This document shows, piece after piece, positions 8,790 to 17,762 of a DNA stretch of 64,000 nucleotides. Origin of the DNA: Thalassomonas sp. RHCl1 (GTDB lineage: Bacteria > Pseudomonadota > Gammaproteobacteria > Enterobacterales > Alteromonadaceae); contig NZ_CANDNZ010000021.1 in the NCBI RefSeq assembly GCF_947387555.1, positions 30,079 through 94,078 on the forward strand, read 5' to 3'. The translations under genes were made by a program, and so were the position numbers. The notes beneath the pieces were generated by a model. It was not told where the DNA came from, made no database searches, and was given only the letters and a program-made list of their open reading frames with translations. Position 1 is the stretch's first letter. Every line of letters starts with the position of its first letter.

Positions 8790-8829
8790 TACCGATAGGT
8801 ATAATTCTTTTCAATCTTACCGATCGGTA
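8790..8829. promoter_or_regulatory. Paired TetR operators
   Basis: TACCGATAGGTA (8790-8801) and TACCGATCGGTA (8818-8829, perfect palindrome) lie in the divergent promoter region between the TetR gene and the SDR gene. They are 28 bp centre to centre. The sequence TACCGNTNGGTA resembles operators of the TetR subgroup that represses divergent oxidoreductase genes. Binding is inferred from position and symmetry. Confidence 0.7.
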
Positions 8830-8931
8830 CAAAATATTAGAAACACCATCGGTGGTGCAGTTATTTATTCGAGTGAGTCATTTAGTTGTGCATGCAACTA
8901 TTCCTTTCAATAAGAGTTTTGGAGAAGCGTT

Positions 8932-9669
8932 ATGGGTTTTTCAATCAGCAATAAAGTGGCATTGGTTACAGGCGCAAATCGCGGCATAGGTAAAGCCATT
9001 GTTGAATCTTTCCTTAAACACGGGGCGAAAAAAGTGTATCTGGCGGTGCGCAATACCGAATCGACCAAAGGGCTTGAGCAGGAGTATGGTGACAGGGTGG
9101 TTAGCCTGCAACTTGATGTTTCCGACAATGCTTCTATTCAACGGGCAGCCGCTCAGGCCGGTGATGTTGATGTGCTGGTCAATAATGCCGGGATACTGAT
9201 GCCGGCAAATTCTTTAAGTGAGCATGCCGAAGAGGTGTTATCAAAAGAGCTGGATGTCAATGTTTTTGGCCTGATCCGGGTAGCCAAAGCTTTTGCTGCT
9301 ACTTTAGAGCAAAACCAGGGCGCGCTGGTACAACTTAACTCGGTGGCCTCGATCAAAAACTTTGCCGACTTATCAACCTATTCTGCCTCTAAAGCGGCTT
9401 CATATTCCATTACCCAGGGCATACGTGAACAACTTGCGCCTAAAGGGGTTAGTGTTTTGAGTGTACACCCGGGACCGATTGACACGGATATGGCGGTTCA
9501 GGCAGGATTCGATGGTGAAGCCGACTCAACCGCTTCGGTTTCCGAGGGCATAGTGAATGCGCTGGCCGCAGGTGATTTTCATTTATTCCCGGATACTGTG
9601 TCCAAGCAGTTTGAAGCGGCATACCAGGGCTATGCAGGAGCACTTATTCCTGAAACGCTTACCGCTTAG
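8932..9669 (+). CDS. Short-chain dehydrogenase/reductase (SDR)
   Basis: The 245-residue classical SDR has the cofactor motif TGANRGIG (13-20), the NNAG motif (84-87), catalytic Ser near 137 (LNSVAS) and YSASK (Tyr150, Lys154). It is a cytoplasmic NAD(P)H-dependent oxidoreductase of unknown substrate. Ribosome-binding site GGAG precedes ATG 8932. It is divergent from the TetR repressor at 8147-8746 and controlled by the paired palindromes between them. A terminator follows at 9696-9727. The absence of an acidic residue after the glycine motif (LAVRNTES) suggests NADP(H) preference, which is inference. Confidence 0.88.
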   Translation: MGFSISNKVALVTGANRGIGKAIVESFLKHGAKKVYLAVRNTESTKGLEQEYGDRVVSLQLDVSDNASIQRAAAQAGDVDVLVNNAGILMPANSLSEHAEEVLSKELDVNVFGLIRVAKAFAATLEQNQGALVQLNSVASIKNFADLSTYSASKAASYSITQGIREQLAPKGVSVLSVHPGPIDTDMAVQAGFDGEADSTASVSEGIVNALAAGDFHLFPDTVSKQFEAAYQGYAGALIPETLTA

Positions 9670-9695
9670 CAACCCGCTCCTTAAAGGCCAAGTCT

Positions 9696-9727
9696 CAGGC
9701 GGAAACAGTCATAAGCATTTCCGCCTG
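9696..9727 (+). terminator. Terminator after SDR gene
   Basis: CAGGCGGAAA (9696-9705) pairs with TTTCCGCCTG (9718-9727) across a 12-base loop, 27 bp after the SDR stop. The 3' U-run is weak (GTTTGG), so the call is moderate. Confidence 0.55.
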
Positions 9728-9841
9728 GTTTGGAGGGATGTAAAAGAGCTTCTTCTGTAACAAGGTTTATATGTTCACTTGACTGAAGGAGAGCTTCGGC
9801 GGACACTTTATGCAACGATATATTGATGATGAGGCAAAGCG

Positions 9842-10753
9842 GTGCATAAATCGTCCATGAGCTGGGATGATGTCCAGTTTTTTCTTTCGGTGGCGCGTTC
9901 CGGCAGTGCCCGGGCAACGGCGCAATTATTAGGGGTTAGTCATTCCACGGTTTCAAGACGAATGGATAACCTGGAATCGGATTTAGGTACCCGGTTGTTT
10001 GACCGTAATGTTAGCGGGTATATCCTGACAACAGAAGGACGCTCGATGATGGAGTATGCAGAGCAGGCCGAAGATGCTTTAGTCAGCGCCGAACTGCATC
10101 TGCACGGCCGGGACACTGAACTTAGCGGCCTTATCCGGTTGACCATGCCTGATAATATTGCCAATCAAATCCTGATCCCGGAAATGGTGAATTTTACCCG
10201 CAAGTATCCGGATATTGATATTGAGTTTTCTGTCTCCAGTAATGTTTTTGAATTGATGCGGCGGGAAAGTGATATCGCCCTGCGCTTTATGGGATTTGGT
10301 AATCCGCCGCCGCAGCCCTTGATCGGGCGTAAAGTGGCCTCGGTTGCCGCCTGTTTTTATGCCAGTGATGATTATCTGGCAAAATATGACTTGTCTGATC
10401 CCGACTCCGGCGCCCGCTGGTTGGGGTGGGGCGAGACAGATCGCTTTCCCCAATGGGTGAAAGCTTCTCCTTATCCGGATATACCCGCGCAATATAGCAT
10501 GGATCAGGCAGGCACCCAGGTGGCGGCAGTACGGGCCGGTATCGGTATGGCGATGCTGCCCTGTTTTCTTGGCGATGCTTGTGAGGGCATTTCCCGGCTG
10601 CCAAACGCTCAGGTGCTGCTCAATCATGAAATCTGGTTGTTATCTCATCCTGATTTGCGGGAAGTTACCCGCTTGCGCAAGTTCAGGGAATTTGTGGTGG
10701 AGCTGTTTGAACGCAAGCAAGCCTGGCTTGCTGGTGAAGAAAGTGCCGGTTAA
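9842..10753 (+). CDS. LysR-family transcriptional regulator
   Basis: The 303-residue protein opens with the LysR HTH: MSWDDVQFFLSVARSGSA, then ATAQLLGVSHSTVSRRMDNL, then LGTRLFDR. A periplasmic-binding-protein-like effector domain spans about 95-295. The start GTG 9842 is used because GAGG lies seven bases upstream; ATG 9857 is an alternative without a ribosome-binding site. It resembles the LysR subgroup beginning WDDLRFFLAVAR that often regulates single oxidoreductases. No divergent target is obvious. It may act on the SDR upstream, but that gene already has a dedicated TetR repressor. Confidence 0.85.
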   Translation: MHKSSMSWDDVQFFLSVARSGSARATAQLLGVSHSTVSRRMDNLESDLGTRLFDRNVSGYILTTEGRSMMEYAEQAEDALVSAELHLHGRDTELSGLIRLTMPDNIANQILIPEMVNFTRKYPDIDIEFSVSSNVFELMRRESDIALRFMGFGNPPPQPLIGRKVASVAACFYASDDYLAKYDLSDPDSGARWLGWGETDRFPQWVKASPYPDIPAQYSMDQAGTQVAAVRAGIGMAMLPCFLGDACEGISRLPNAQVLLNHEIWLLSHPDLREVTRLRKFREFVVELFERKQAWLAGEESAG

Positions 10754-10787
10754 TTACTGTGCTGGCGGCAATGCCCGCGAAGGTGGG

Positions 10788-13700
10788 CTAAATGTATATG
10801 CGGCAGCCGGGCAAGGCTTTTTTGAGCTCGTTAATATCTGAGACATTGCAGTCACGGACAAAGAGTTCTTTTAAGTTTTTAAGACTTTTTAGCGGCGTTA
10901 GGTCTTTTATCGGGGTGTTGCTTAAATAAAGTGTCTGCAGCCGGATCAGCTTGGCCAGCGGTGTCAGGTCTTCGACTAAGGTATCTTCAAGATCCAAAAA
11001 ACGTAAACGGCTGAGTTTTGCCAGTGCCGTTAAGTCGCGGGCATTGGTTGCAGCTAATTGCAGCCTCTCCAGTTGGCTAAGTTTTGCCAAAGGGGTTAAG
11101 TCGTCGATTTCGTTGTAATTTAATTCGAGTACTTGCAAGGCGGTGAGTTTTTTTAATCCCGTCAGCTTATCTATACAAGTTTCTTCCAGATAAAGCTCCC
11201 GTAAATTGCTGAGTTTGGCTAAAGGTGTTAGGTCATCTACTTCGGTATAATGCAGGTTGAGGGCTTGCAGTTTGGTGAGGTTTGCCAAAGGGGCTAAATC
11301 CTGGATATTGGTGTCTTCAAGCTCCAGGGTATGTAAATTAGCCAGGGGGCTAAGGGGCGTTAAATCTTCAATTTCGCTGTAACTTAGATTGAGCTCCTCC
11401 AGCGCTGTCAGTTTCGCCAATGGCGAGAAATCTTCGACATCTGCCTGCCCCAGATCCAAAAAATACAGGTTTTCAAGTATCACCAGGGGGGCCAGGCCCT
11501 GGGAGAGTTCCCAATCGCTAAAGCTGAGATCTGCTTCCTTGGCATAAGCGGCGAGTAAAGGCGGGGACTGGCACAGAAAAGCCATTTTTCTGCACAGTAG
11601 ATCTGAATACTTGTCCAGGCCCTGCTTAATCATTAACTTGGCCAGTTGCGCTTCCCTGGCGATATCTCCGTCCATTTTTTCGATATCCCGGATGATCTTT
11701 TCCCGGTAGCCTTCCCGGTTATCTTTGAAATAATCCAGCAATAACACGTAAGCTTCTGCGGTGGCGATTTGCATCAGCGCATAAGCACAATAATGATCTT
11801 TTTGTATCGAGCGTTGTTGTGGCCGTTTCAGGTGGGGGATGGCCAGTTCACCGGCATTGGATAAGGCGTCCCGTACCTTGGCTGAAGGCGGCGGAATGAT
11901 TTTTGGAATAATGCCGTTGAGTTTATCGGCAAATTCAGGTGAAATCTCCCTTAAGCCTTCCTTGCAGCTGAGCACCAGCAGATAAAGGCTGATGGCTTGA
12001 TTTTCGTTATGCTGCTGATCAAATTTTTCCGCTTTTTCCAGTAATTTGCTCAGGTATTTTTCATTATCTTCCCTGGAGTGGGACAGGCCGATGGCCATTT
12101 GTATGGTGCCATGCCAATAATCTTTGCTGGCATTTTTTCTTAAGGTGGCCCAGTCCCGTATCATGATTAAATATTCCGCAGTAAAAAATTCCTGGAAAGA
12201 TCTGTGGGCAAACTGGATTTCACCTGGGCCAACGGTTTGCAATAAGCCGCTGCGTTCCAGGAAAAAACTTTTCAGATCTTCAGCGCTCAGCACTTTATTG
12301 AGTTTGGGTAAATTGTTGAGCTTTTCCCCCAGCCGGGCCAGCAAGTCATCCGGGGTGAGGCTGATCAGTTTTTTTTGCGTCATCCAGTGGCCGATATAGG
12401 CGAGTAAAATCACTTTGTCCTGATGATCGAGCAGGACAAAACGCTCGTCTTCAATGATTTTCTTTTCCCGATCCCGGCTGTCTAAAAACATCCGGCTGGT
12501 GGCCTGGTAGAGATCGGTGCGGTTTTTCGGCAGGTAACCGCTGCGATCATGATGCAGCATACACAGCACGCCGCACAATAACGGGTTTTCAGCCAGGGTG
12601 CGCAGCGGGCGTTGCAGTTTCAGCTGCTGCAGCAGGTTTTCCCCTTCGTCCACAAAGGCATCGGGTTTGGTTTTATCGTATTCCAGCGCCACCGCCTGAT
12701 GCCAGTGTTCGATAAAGCTTTGCTGGGCCCCCTGGTCCATGCTTTGTAGTTTAACCGCCTGGAAATTGAGGGCTTTGAGGGCATTATCATGGTAGGCGGA
12801 GGGCCTGGAAGTGAGGATAAACTGATTGCCGCTATGTTCCCGGCACAGGGTTTCAATCCAGTTCATCACATCCGTGCGGCGGTTTTCCGGGACTTCATCA
12901 AAACCGTCGATCATGATAATAGCTCTTTTATCATCAAGCACTGCATCAAGCCAGGTCTGATGGCTGGCCTCAATCTGGCAATCTTCTACCATCAGGGCAT
13001 AAAAGTCGGATTTTTTTGGCAGTTTCTTGCGCTTTAATACTTCGCGTAATTTAATGAACACTGGTACCTTTTGATTCCAGGGGGCTTTGTCGCCGCTAAA
13101 GTCCTGGCGTCCGCATTGTACCGTCAGCCATTGCAGCAAAGTGGTTTTTCCCTGTCCGGCATCGCCGATGATCACCAGGCGCTCGAAGCCGGTCAGCGCC
13201 TGTTCGGTCGAGAGCACTTCACTGTCTAGGTCGTCGTTATATTCGGTTTCTGTATTTAACGAGATATAGGCGACACGCAACTGGTATTTGCGCGAGCGAC
13301 CGCCGAAGTTGATGCCGAAAATTCTTAGTTCGTCAAAGCGGCGAGCCACGGCGCGGCGGTATAACTCTTCTATTTCTGTTTTTTCATCCCGGTTGACTTC
13401 TTTGATCTCCTGCCAGCGCCTTAATTCTTCGCTTAGTTTTTCAAATAGTTCGTGGGGGTCTTGCAGTTGTGTCAGCAAATTGTCCTTATTCCATGCCGGC
13501 AGGGCTTCACTGCAGTCGACGATCAGCTCACATAATAACGGCAACAGTTTGTCAAAAAGCCCCTGCTGCTCCTTATCCGCTTGAGCCAGTTCGTTGGGGC
13601 TATGCTGGAATTTTAACGCGCCGTTCAGTTGCTGGGGTTTAAAATCTACCTTGTTCAGGGTATCAAAAGTCGGATTGCAGACGCGCAGCTGGGAGGCCAG

Positions 13701-14870
13701 AGCCGATAACACCATTTTCTGGCTGGCAAACGGGGTCTGCTTGCCGGTCAGTCTCAGGCTTAACTCGGCAAAATCACTTTGCAGTGTGGCAAAGGTAGCA
13801 CTGGCGATATTTTTAACCCGGGCACCATGGTTATTTTTAAGGTGCTCTAAATAATTGCCTCCTTCCGGGACTTGCAGCCAGACATTGGCAATGGCCTGGA
13901 TGATACCCGGGGTGAGGTCATCATAAAGAATATCTTCAATAATGCGTGCCTGTCTGGCCTGGTGTTCCCCGGGGTCCTGTTGCTGTATTTTCGGGGCGGC
14001 TTCGGGAGTCTGTATGTCCGTGGCAAGTGTTTCAATTAAGAGCGGCAATTCATCAAAATCTTTAAAGAACAGGGGCCTGACGCTCGCTTGCTGGTAAAGT
14101 TTGGCAATGTCGTTGGGTATTTGCTGCCAGTTTTCTTTTTTGATGATGGCAATGGCATAGGGCAGCTGTGCCAGCTTGTTTTGTTTTTTGCACCACAGGT
14201 ACCAGTCGATGATCCTGGGATCTGTCATTGAGCAGCCGATAAAGACTATTGGCTGACTGAGCAATAAGGTTTTGAGTTTACTGTCAAGCAGCGGATATTT
14301 TTGCGCATAATCGAGATAAGTGTTTTCATCAAAAATCCATTTTTCAATATCATAGATGCTGCCGTGGATCTTAAACAGGGAAATGCGCCCGCCGTGTTCT
14401 AAGGCTAAATTCTGCTCCAGGGTGATCGGGGTGAAGGGCTGGGCGGTTTGCTTAAAGGCCGACTCTAACAGTTCATCGTAGTTGGTGGTAATAATTACCT
14501 GCCAGGGCAATTGCACCAGTTGCTGGTGCATAGTGGTGGGGGCTTTTTGCTGTTCTAAAAAGATCTTGCTTAAGGCTTTATTCAGCTGGTTGTAGTTATT
14601 TTCCCGGATGAAGTGCTGTATCCAGTGAGTAAAGGAGCGCTGCGGGCTATTAAGTGCAAAATTCTCGTCGGCTGGTGTGAAGGGCTGTAAGGGCTTAAGG
14701 CTTTTGTCGCTGAGTTGTTTTATCAGCTCGTTTGTTGGTGGATATCCCGCTGCTGCCGATAATCCGGCACCGACCCAGAGCATAGGCCGGGTGCTGCTGT
14801 CTTCTATCCCCTGGAGCAATAAATTCACCAGGGCTTGCCACTCGGGTGACTGGTTGAAAGTTAACGCCAT
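10788..14870 (-). CDS. SIR2-NACHT-LRR protein (bacterial NLR-like, probable anti-phage ATPase)
   Basis: This is a single 1360-residue polypeptide with three parts. Residues about 28-285 form a SIR2-like NAD-binding/hydrolase domain: GAGLS (34-38), TTNYDE (about 128-133), KIHGS with the catalytic-type His (about 169), and FIGCSMTDPR. Residues about 560-730 are a NACHT-type P-loop: GDAGQGKTT (Walker A, about 569) and IIMIDGFDE (Walker B, about 652), with AHRSFQEFF in the downstream winged-helix-type region. Residues about 1105-1350 carry about ten LRRs with the repeat xLTPLAKLxxLxxLxL. Known SIR2-NTPase fusions act as abortive-infection proteins that deplete NAD+ after phage sensing; the LRRs are the likely sensor. 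It lies divergent from a TM protein at 15097 and convergent with the LysR gene. Family function is inferred by architecture. Confidence 0.88.
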   Translation of the reverse strand: MALTFNQSPEWQALVNLLLQGIEDSSTRPMLWVGAGLSAAAGYPPTNELIKQLSDKSLKPLQPFTPADENFALNSPQRSFTHWIQHFIRENNYNQLNKALSKIFLEQQKAPTTMHQQLVQLPWQVIITTNYDELLESAFKQTAQPFTPITLEQNLALEHGGRISLFKIHGSIYDIEKWIFDENTYLDYAQKYPLLDSKLKTLLLSQPIVFIGCSMTDPRIIDWYLWCKKQNKLAQLPYAIAIIKKENWQQIPNDIAKLYQQASVRPLFFKDFDELPLLIETLATDIQTPEAAPKIQQQDPGEHQARQARIIEDILYDDLTPGIIQAIANVWLQVPEGGNYLEHLKNNHGARVKNIASATFATLQSDFAELSLRLTGKQTPFASQKMVLSALASQLRVCNPTFDTLNKVDFKPQQLNGALKFQHSPNELAQADKEQQGLFDKLLPLLCELIVDCSEALPAWNKDNLLTQLQDPHELFEKLSEELRRWQEIKEVNRDEKTEIEELYRRAVARRFDELRIFGINFGGRSRKYQLRVAYISLNTETEYNDDLDSEVLSTEQALTGFERLVIIGDAGQGKTTLLQWLTVQCGRQDFSGDKAPWNQKVPVFIKLREVLKRKKLPKKSDFYALMVEDCQIEASHQTWLDAVLDDKRAIIMIDGFDEVPENRRTDVMNWIETLCREHSGNQFILTSRPSAYHDNALKALNFQAVKLQSMDQGAQQSFIEHWHQAVALEYDKTKPDAFVDEGENLLQQLKLQRPLRTLAENPLLCGVLCMLHHDRSGYLPKNRTDLYQATSRMFLDSRDREKKIIEDERFVLLDHQDKVILLAYIGHWMTQKKLISLTPDDLLARLGEKLNNLPKLNKVLSAEDLKSFFLERSGLLQTVGPGEIQFAHRSFQEFFTAEYLIMIRDWATLRKNASKDYWHGTIQMAIGLSHSREDNEKYLSKLLEKAEKFDQQHNENQAISLYLLVLSCKEGLREISPEFADKLNGIIPKIIPPPSAKVRDALSNAGELAIPHLKRPQQRSIQKDHYCAYALMQIATAEAYVLLLDYFKDNREGYREKIIRDIEKMDGDIAREAQLAKLMIKQGLDKYSDLLCRKMAFLCQSPPLLAAYAKEADLSFSDWELSQGLAPLVILENLYFLDLGQADVEDFSPLAKLTALEELNLSYSEIEDLTPLSPLANLHTLELEDTNIQDLAPLANLTKLQALNLHYTEVDDLTPLAKLSNLRELYLEETCIDKLTGLKKLTALQVLELNYNEIDDLTPLAKLSQLERLQLAATNARDLTALAKLSRLRFLDLEDTLVEDLTPLAKLIRLQTLYLSNTPIKDLTPLKSLKNLKELFVRDCNVSDINELKKALPGCRIYI

Positions 14871-15096
14871 AACAAGGCCCTTTATCTTCTGAGTCAGTCA
14901 ACTTTTTTTATTGATATGACTGTAGATGAGTTTATTATCTATATCCATGCACCGGGTGAGTTTTAATAGAAAAACAAGCTTTAAATCATGATGTTTGCTT
15001 TGCCTTGAAATAAAAACAAGGCAGGGGCGCGGTGATGGACAATAAGAAAAGTGGCACCGCTTAGCCACTTAGCCGGTACAAGAAAAAGGAAAAAAG

Positions 15097-16077
15097 ATGA
15101 TAGATATTTTAGGGATAGCAATAGCCTTTATCACCACCATGCTGTTATTTAGCGTTTTGGTGACGGCGATAGTGCAGTTTGTTCAGCAGCTCTTTGCCAG
15201 AAAACATCAGGGCCTGGTGAGCGGCATGTCACAATTCGCTGAGGCTATTGCCGGGGTTGATGCCGGTTTTGATAGCAAAAAATTTCTGCAGCAGGTGACT
15301 TCGGGTATAGTGATCAAAAAAGCTCAGTATGTCGGTTTTGATAAAGTCAAAGCGGTGTACCATCAATTTTCTATCGACAAGCCGATAACGGATATTCGCC
15401 TGCAGCAGATGTTTGAACAGGCTGAAGATGAAATGAGGGCGTTATTTAAAAGCCAGATGGATAAAATCAGTATCTGTGTTGCCGCCCTGATTGTGTTACT
15501 GATGCAGCTGGATGCTTTTGCCTTACTGAACCGTTTATCTGTCGATAATGATTTCAGGCAGGCGCTGGTGTTGCAGGGACAGGGGATTCTGGCAAAAGCT
15601 GAGATAAGAAATGCTCCGCCGGTGCGTGATATTGTGCAAAAAATTAATCAGCAATTTGTCGATCAATATCCGTCACTTGAGGCGCTGGCCAGGCAGGAAA
15701 ATGACAGTGCAAAAGAAGCGATAAGTGACTTTAATCAGTTAGTGCGGCAACAGCCTGCGTTTTCCGATATACAGATGCAGATGTTAGCTGTTAAGTACCA
15801 GGCTGCGTTGGAGGCTGCTATAGAGCAGGCGCAGCAGCAGGCGGTGACCTTTGGCCTGGAGCAGTATCGCAGCCTGAGTAAATTTGGCTTTCAGGTTCTG
15901 CCGGAAAAAACGGTTGATTATTACCTGTCGCTGCAAACCTTGTTGGGACTGTTCTTTAGTACCATTCTCATCAGTCTCGGTGCTCCTTTTTGGTTTAATA
16001 CCTTAAAGTCAGTGGTCGGCCTAAAAGATGCCATCGCCCTGAAACATGAAGCTGGAAAAGGAGGCAAGCCCGGCTAA
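15097..16077 (+). CDS. Three-TM membrane protein of unknown function
   Basis: The 326-residue protein has a transmembrane segment near the N-terminus (about 5-32, IAIAFITTMLLFSVLVTAIV), a second at about 128-150 (ICVAALIVLLMQLDAFALL) and a third near the C-terminus (about 280-303). The last is followed by LGAPFWFNTLKSVVGLKDAI. The GAPFWF motif at the membrane end occurs in a widespread uncharacterised family of bacterial membrane proteins. The soluble loops are helical and Gln-rich. Ribosome-binding site AAGGA is followed by ATG 15097. It is divergent from the SIR2-NACHT-LRR gene with about 225 bp between starts, so an accessory role in the same defence locus is possible but unproven. Confidence 0.75.
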   Translation: MIDILGIAIAFITTMLLFSVLVTAIVQFVQQLFARKHQGLVSGMSQFAEAIAGVDAGFDSKKFLQQVTSGIVIKKAQYVGFDKVKAVYHQFSIDKPITDIRLQQMFEQAEDEMRALFKSQMDKISICVAALIVLLMQLDAFALLNRLSVDNDFRQALVLQGQGILAKAEIRNAPPVRDIVQKINQQFVDQYPSLEALARQENDSAKEAISDFNQLVRQQPAFSDIQMQMLAVKYQAALEAAIEQAQQQAVTFGLEQYRSLSKFGFQVLPEKTVDYYLSLQTLLGLFFSTILISLGAPFWFNTLKSVVGLKDAIALKHEAGKGGKPG

Positions 16078-16113
16078 AGAGTTGAGCTTTACCTGGCAAG
16101 CCCAAAGTTCAGC

Positions 16114-17718
16114 TTAAACTTTGCTCTGCTGGGTTTTCAGATACTGCTCGAATTCTTGTTGTTGTGCCTGGGTCAGGGAGTTTTTGTCAATTGCCTCGAT
16201 TAATGCCGGGGGCTCAAGACCCCAATAGCGGTTTATGCGCAATTCGGACATGATGGTGAGCAGGTAGAGTTTGATTTGGCTGTTATCCCCGGCGAAGGCA
16301 TCGGCTTTTTGAAAATGACGGAGGGCGCGAAAGCGGCGGTTTTCATGCCAGTGATGATTGCCCAACTCACGGTGGCGTTTTATTAATTCGTCTTTACTCA
16401 GGGTGTTTTGCAACACCAGCTTGTTGGTGATTTTAAAAGACAATAATTCGGGAGACATTTCTAACCGGGCGTAACACTTTTCGATTTGCTTATGAATATC
16501 CAATGATATGCCGGCTAACGCCATCTTATTGGCAAAATACAGCAGGATGTTGAGTTGGATGACATCGTAGGCTTCTTTGTCTTTGCAGAGTTGTTCAAAC
16601 TCGGTTTTGATGTCGTTTTCCGCCAGTATTGCCATGCCCAGTTTAATAAAGGGCTCGTAAATATCGAATTTGAAACTGCCTTTATCAAAAGTGTTATCGG
16701 TGAGAATATTATCTAAAGCCGCCAATATCTGTGCTTTATCTAAGGTGCCGGTATCACCGGCAATCAGGGCGCTGACATAAACTTTCATCAGGCTGATGGA
16801 CAGGCTGTTGGCATAATAAAAGCTGGTTTTTATTTTTTGTTTGTGGTGGATAAAATCGATCGCGGCTGCCAGGCCTTTGCTCTGTAATATTAACAGGGCA
16901 CAGGTATCAATTTCGTTGGGACGCAATACCAAAGCCTCCAGTTTGCTAAAGCTGGTCAGGGCCTGGTCGGGCTTATGCTCCATCAAGGCCAGATAAGTGG
17001 CATAATAAACATAACCGCGAAAGTAATATTCTTGTATATCGGCAGACTCCAGGGTTTGTATGAACTGCTCTTTCTGACCTGAGGTAAAGCTGATAAATAA
17101 TTGCTCCCGGTATTTATCTCCGGGATGGGCGATTTTTGCTGTCAGTTGCCAGGCCAGTTCCGGGTGCGCTCCCAAAAATAACAGTTTAATTTTCAATAAC
17201 AGCAGTTCATCTTTATGCAGGCTCGACAGCTTGCTGCTGTTAATCGTACTGACTTGTTTTACCAGTACCGCTGCAGACAAACTGTGTAAATTTTTTAACA
17301 CCGGCTGGAACAGGTTTAAAGAAGCCTGGGTAATGGCGAGCAGCTTTTGTACTGTTTTTGGCGAAAGCGGAGATGGTAACATTTCGGTGCGCAGATGGCG
17401 GAAGATAATACTGGAGTTCTCTTCGATGGCACCGGATGTCAGTAAGACAAATTTACACCAGATGGGTACCAGGTGTTTACGGGTAAAATAGCGGATAAGA
17501 TCCGGGCCCGAAAAAGTAAAGTCATGTTCGTCCTGGATAATAATCAAGTCATAGGCAAAGGTTTGCTTTTTCTCTACCAGGTAACGGGCATCTCTTTTAA
17601 TAACGACTTCATGTCTGCCCAGGCTAAGCAGGATCTTTTTTAAGCTAATACCCGCAGCCATATCGGTATTGATGATCAAGATTTTAAGCTTTTTGCTCGC
17701 CTGGTAATCAGTTGTCAT
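16114..17718 (-). CDS. Receiver-like protein with TPR-like helical repeats
   Basis: The 534-residue cytoplasmic protein starts with a receiver-like domain (about 10-125): KILIINTDMAAG, then DLIIIQDEHDFTFSG, where the Asp after IIIQ sits at the phosphoacceptor position, then KFVLLTSGA. The usual C-terminal Lys of the receiver is not evident (LPSPLSP instead of KP). The rest is all-helical with TPR-like repeats (for example ELGNHHWHENRRFRALRHFQ near 450). This layout is common in marine gammaproteobacteria as a protein-interaction response regulator without a DNA-binding output. It is 44 bp downstream of the TonB receptor gene on the same strand, so the two are probably co-transcribed. Confidence 0.75.
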   Translation of the reverse strand: MTTDYQASKKLKILIINTDMAAGISLKKILLSLGRHEVVIKRDARYLVEKKQTFAYDLIIIQDEHDFTFSGPDLIRYFTRKHLVPIWCKFVLLTSGAIEENSSIIFRHLRTEMLPSPLSPKTVQKLLAITQASLNLFQPVLKNLHSLSAAVLVKQVSTINSSKLSSLHKDELLLLKIKLLFLGAHPELAWQLTAKIAHPGDKYREQLFISFTSGQKEQFIQTLESADIQEYYFRGYVYYATYLALMEHKPDQALTSFSKLEALVLRPNEIDTCALLILQSKGLAAAIDFIHHKQKIKTSFYYANSLSISLMKVYVSALIAGDTGTLDKAQILAALDNILTDNTFDKGSFKFDIYEPFIKLGMAILAENDIKTEFEQLCKDKEAYDVIQLNILLYFANKMALAGISLDIHKQIEKCYARLEMSPELLSFKITNKLVLQNTLSKDELIKRHRELGNHHWHENRRFRALRHFQKADAFAGDNSQIKLYLLTIMSELRINRYWGLEPPALIEAIDKNSLTQAQQQEFEQYLKTQQSKV

Positions 17719-17762
17719 GAATTACTCTCTTTATTGACCTTGTCATTTTTTCCGGAATAACA

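Noticed and set aside
10079..10627. 182-aa minus-strand ORF
   Set aside because: Antisense shadow of the LysR gene.
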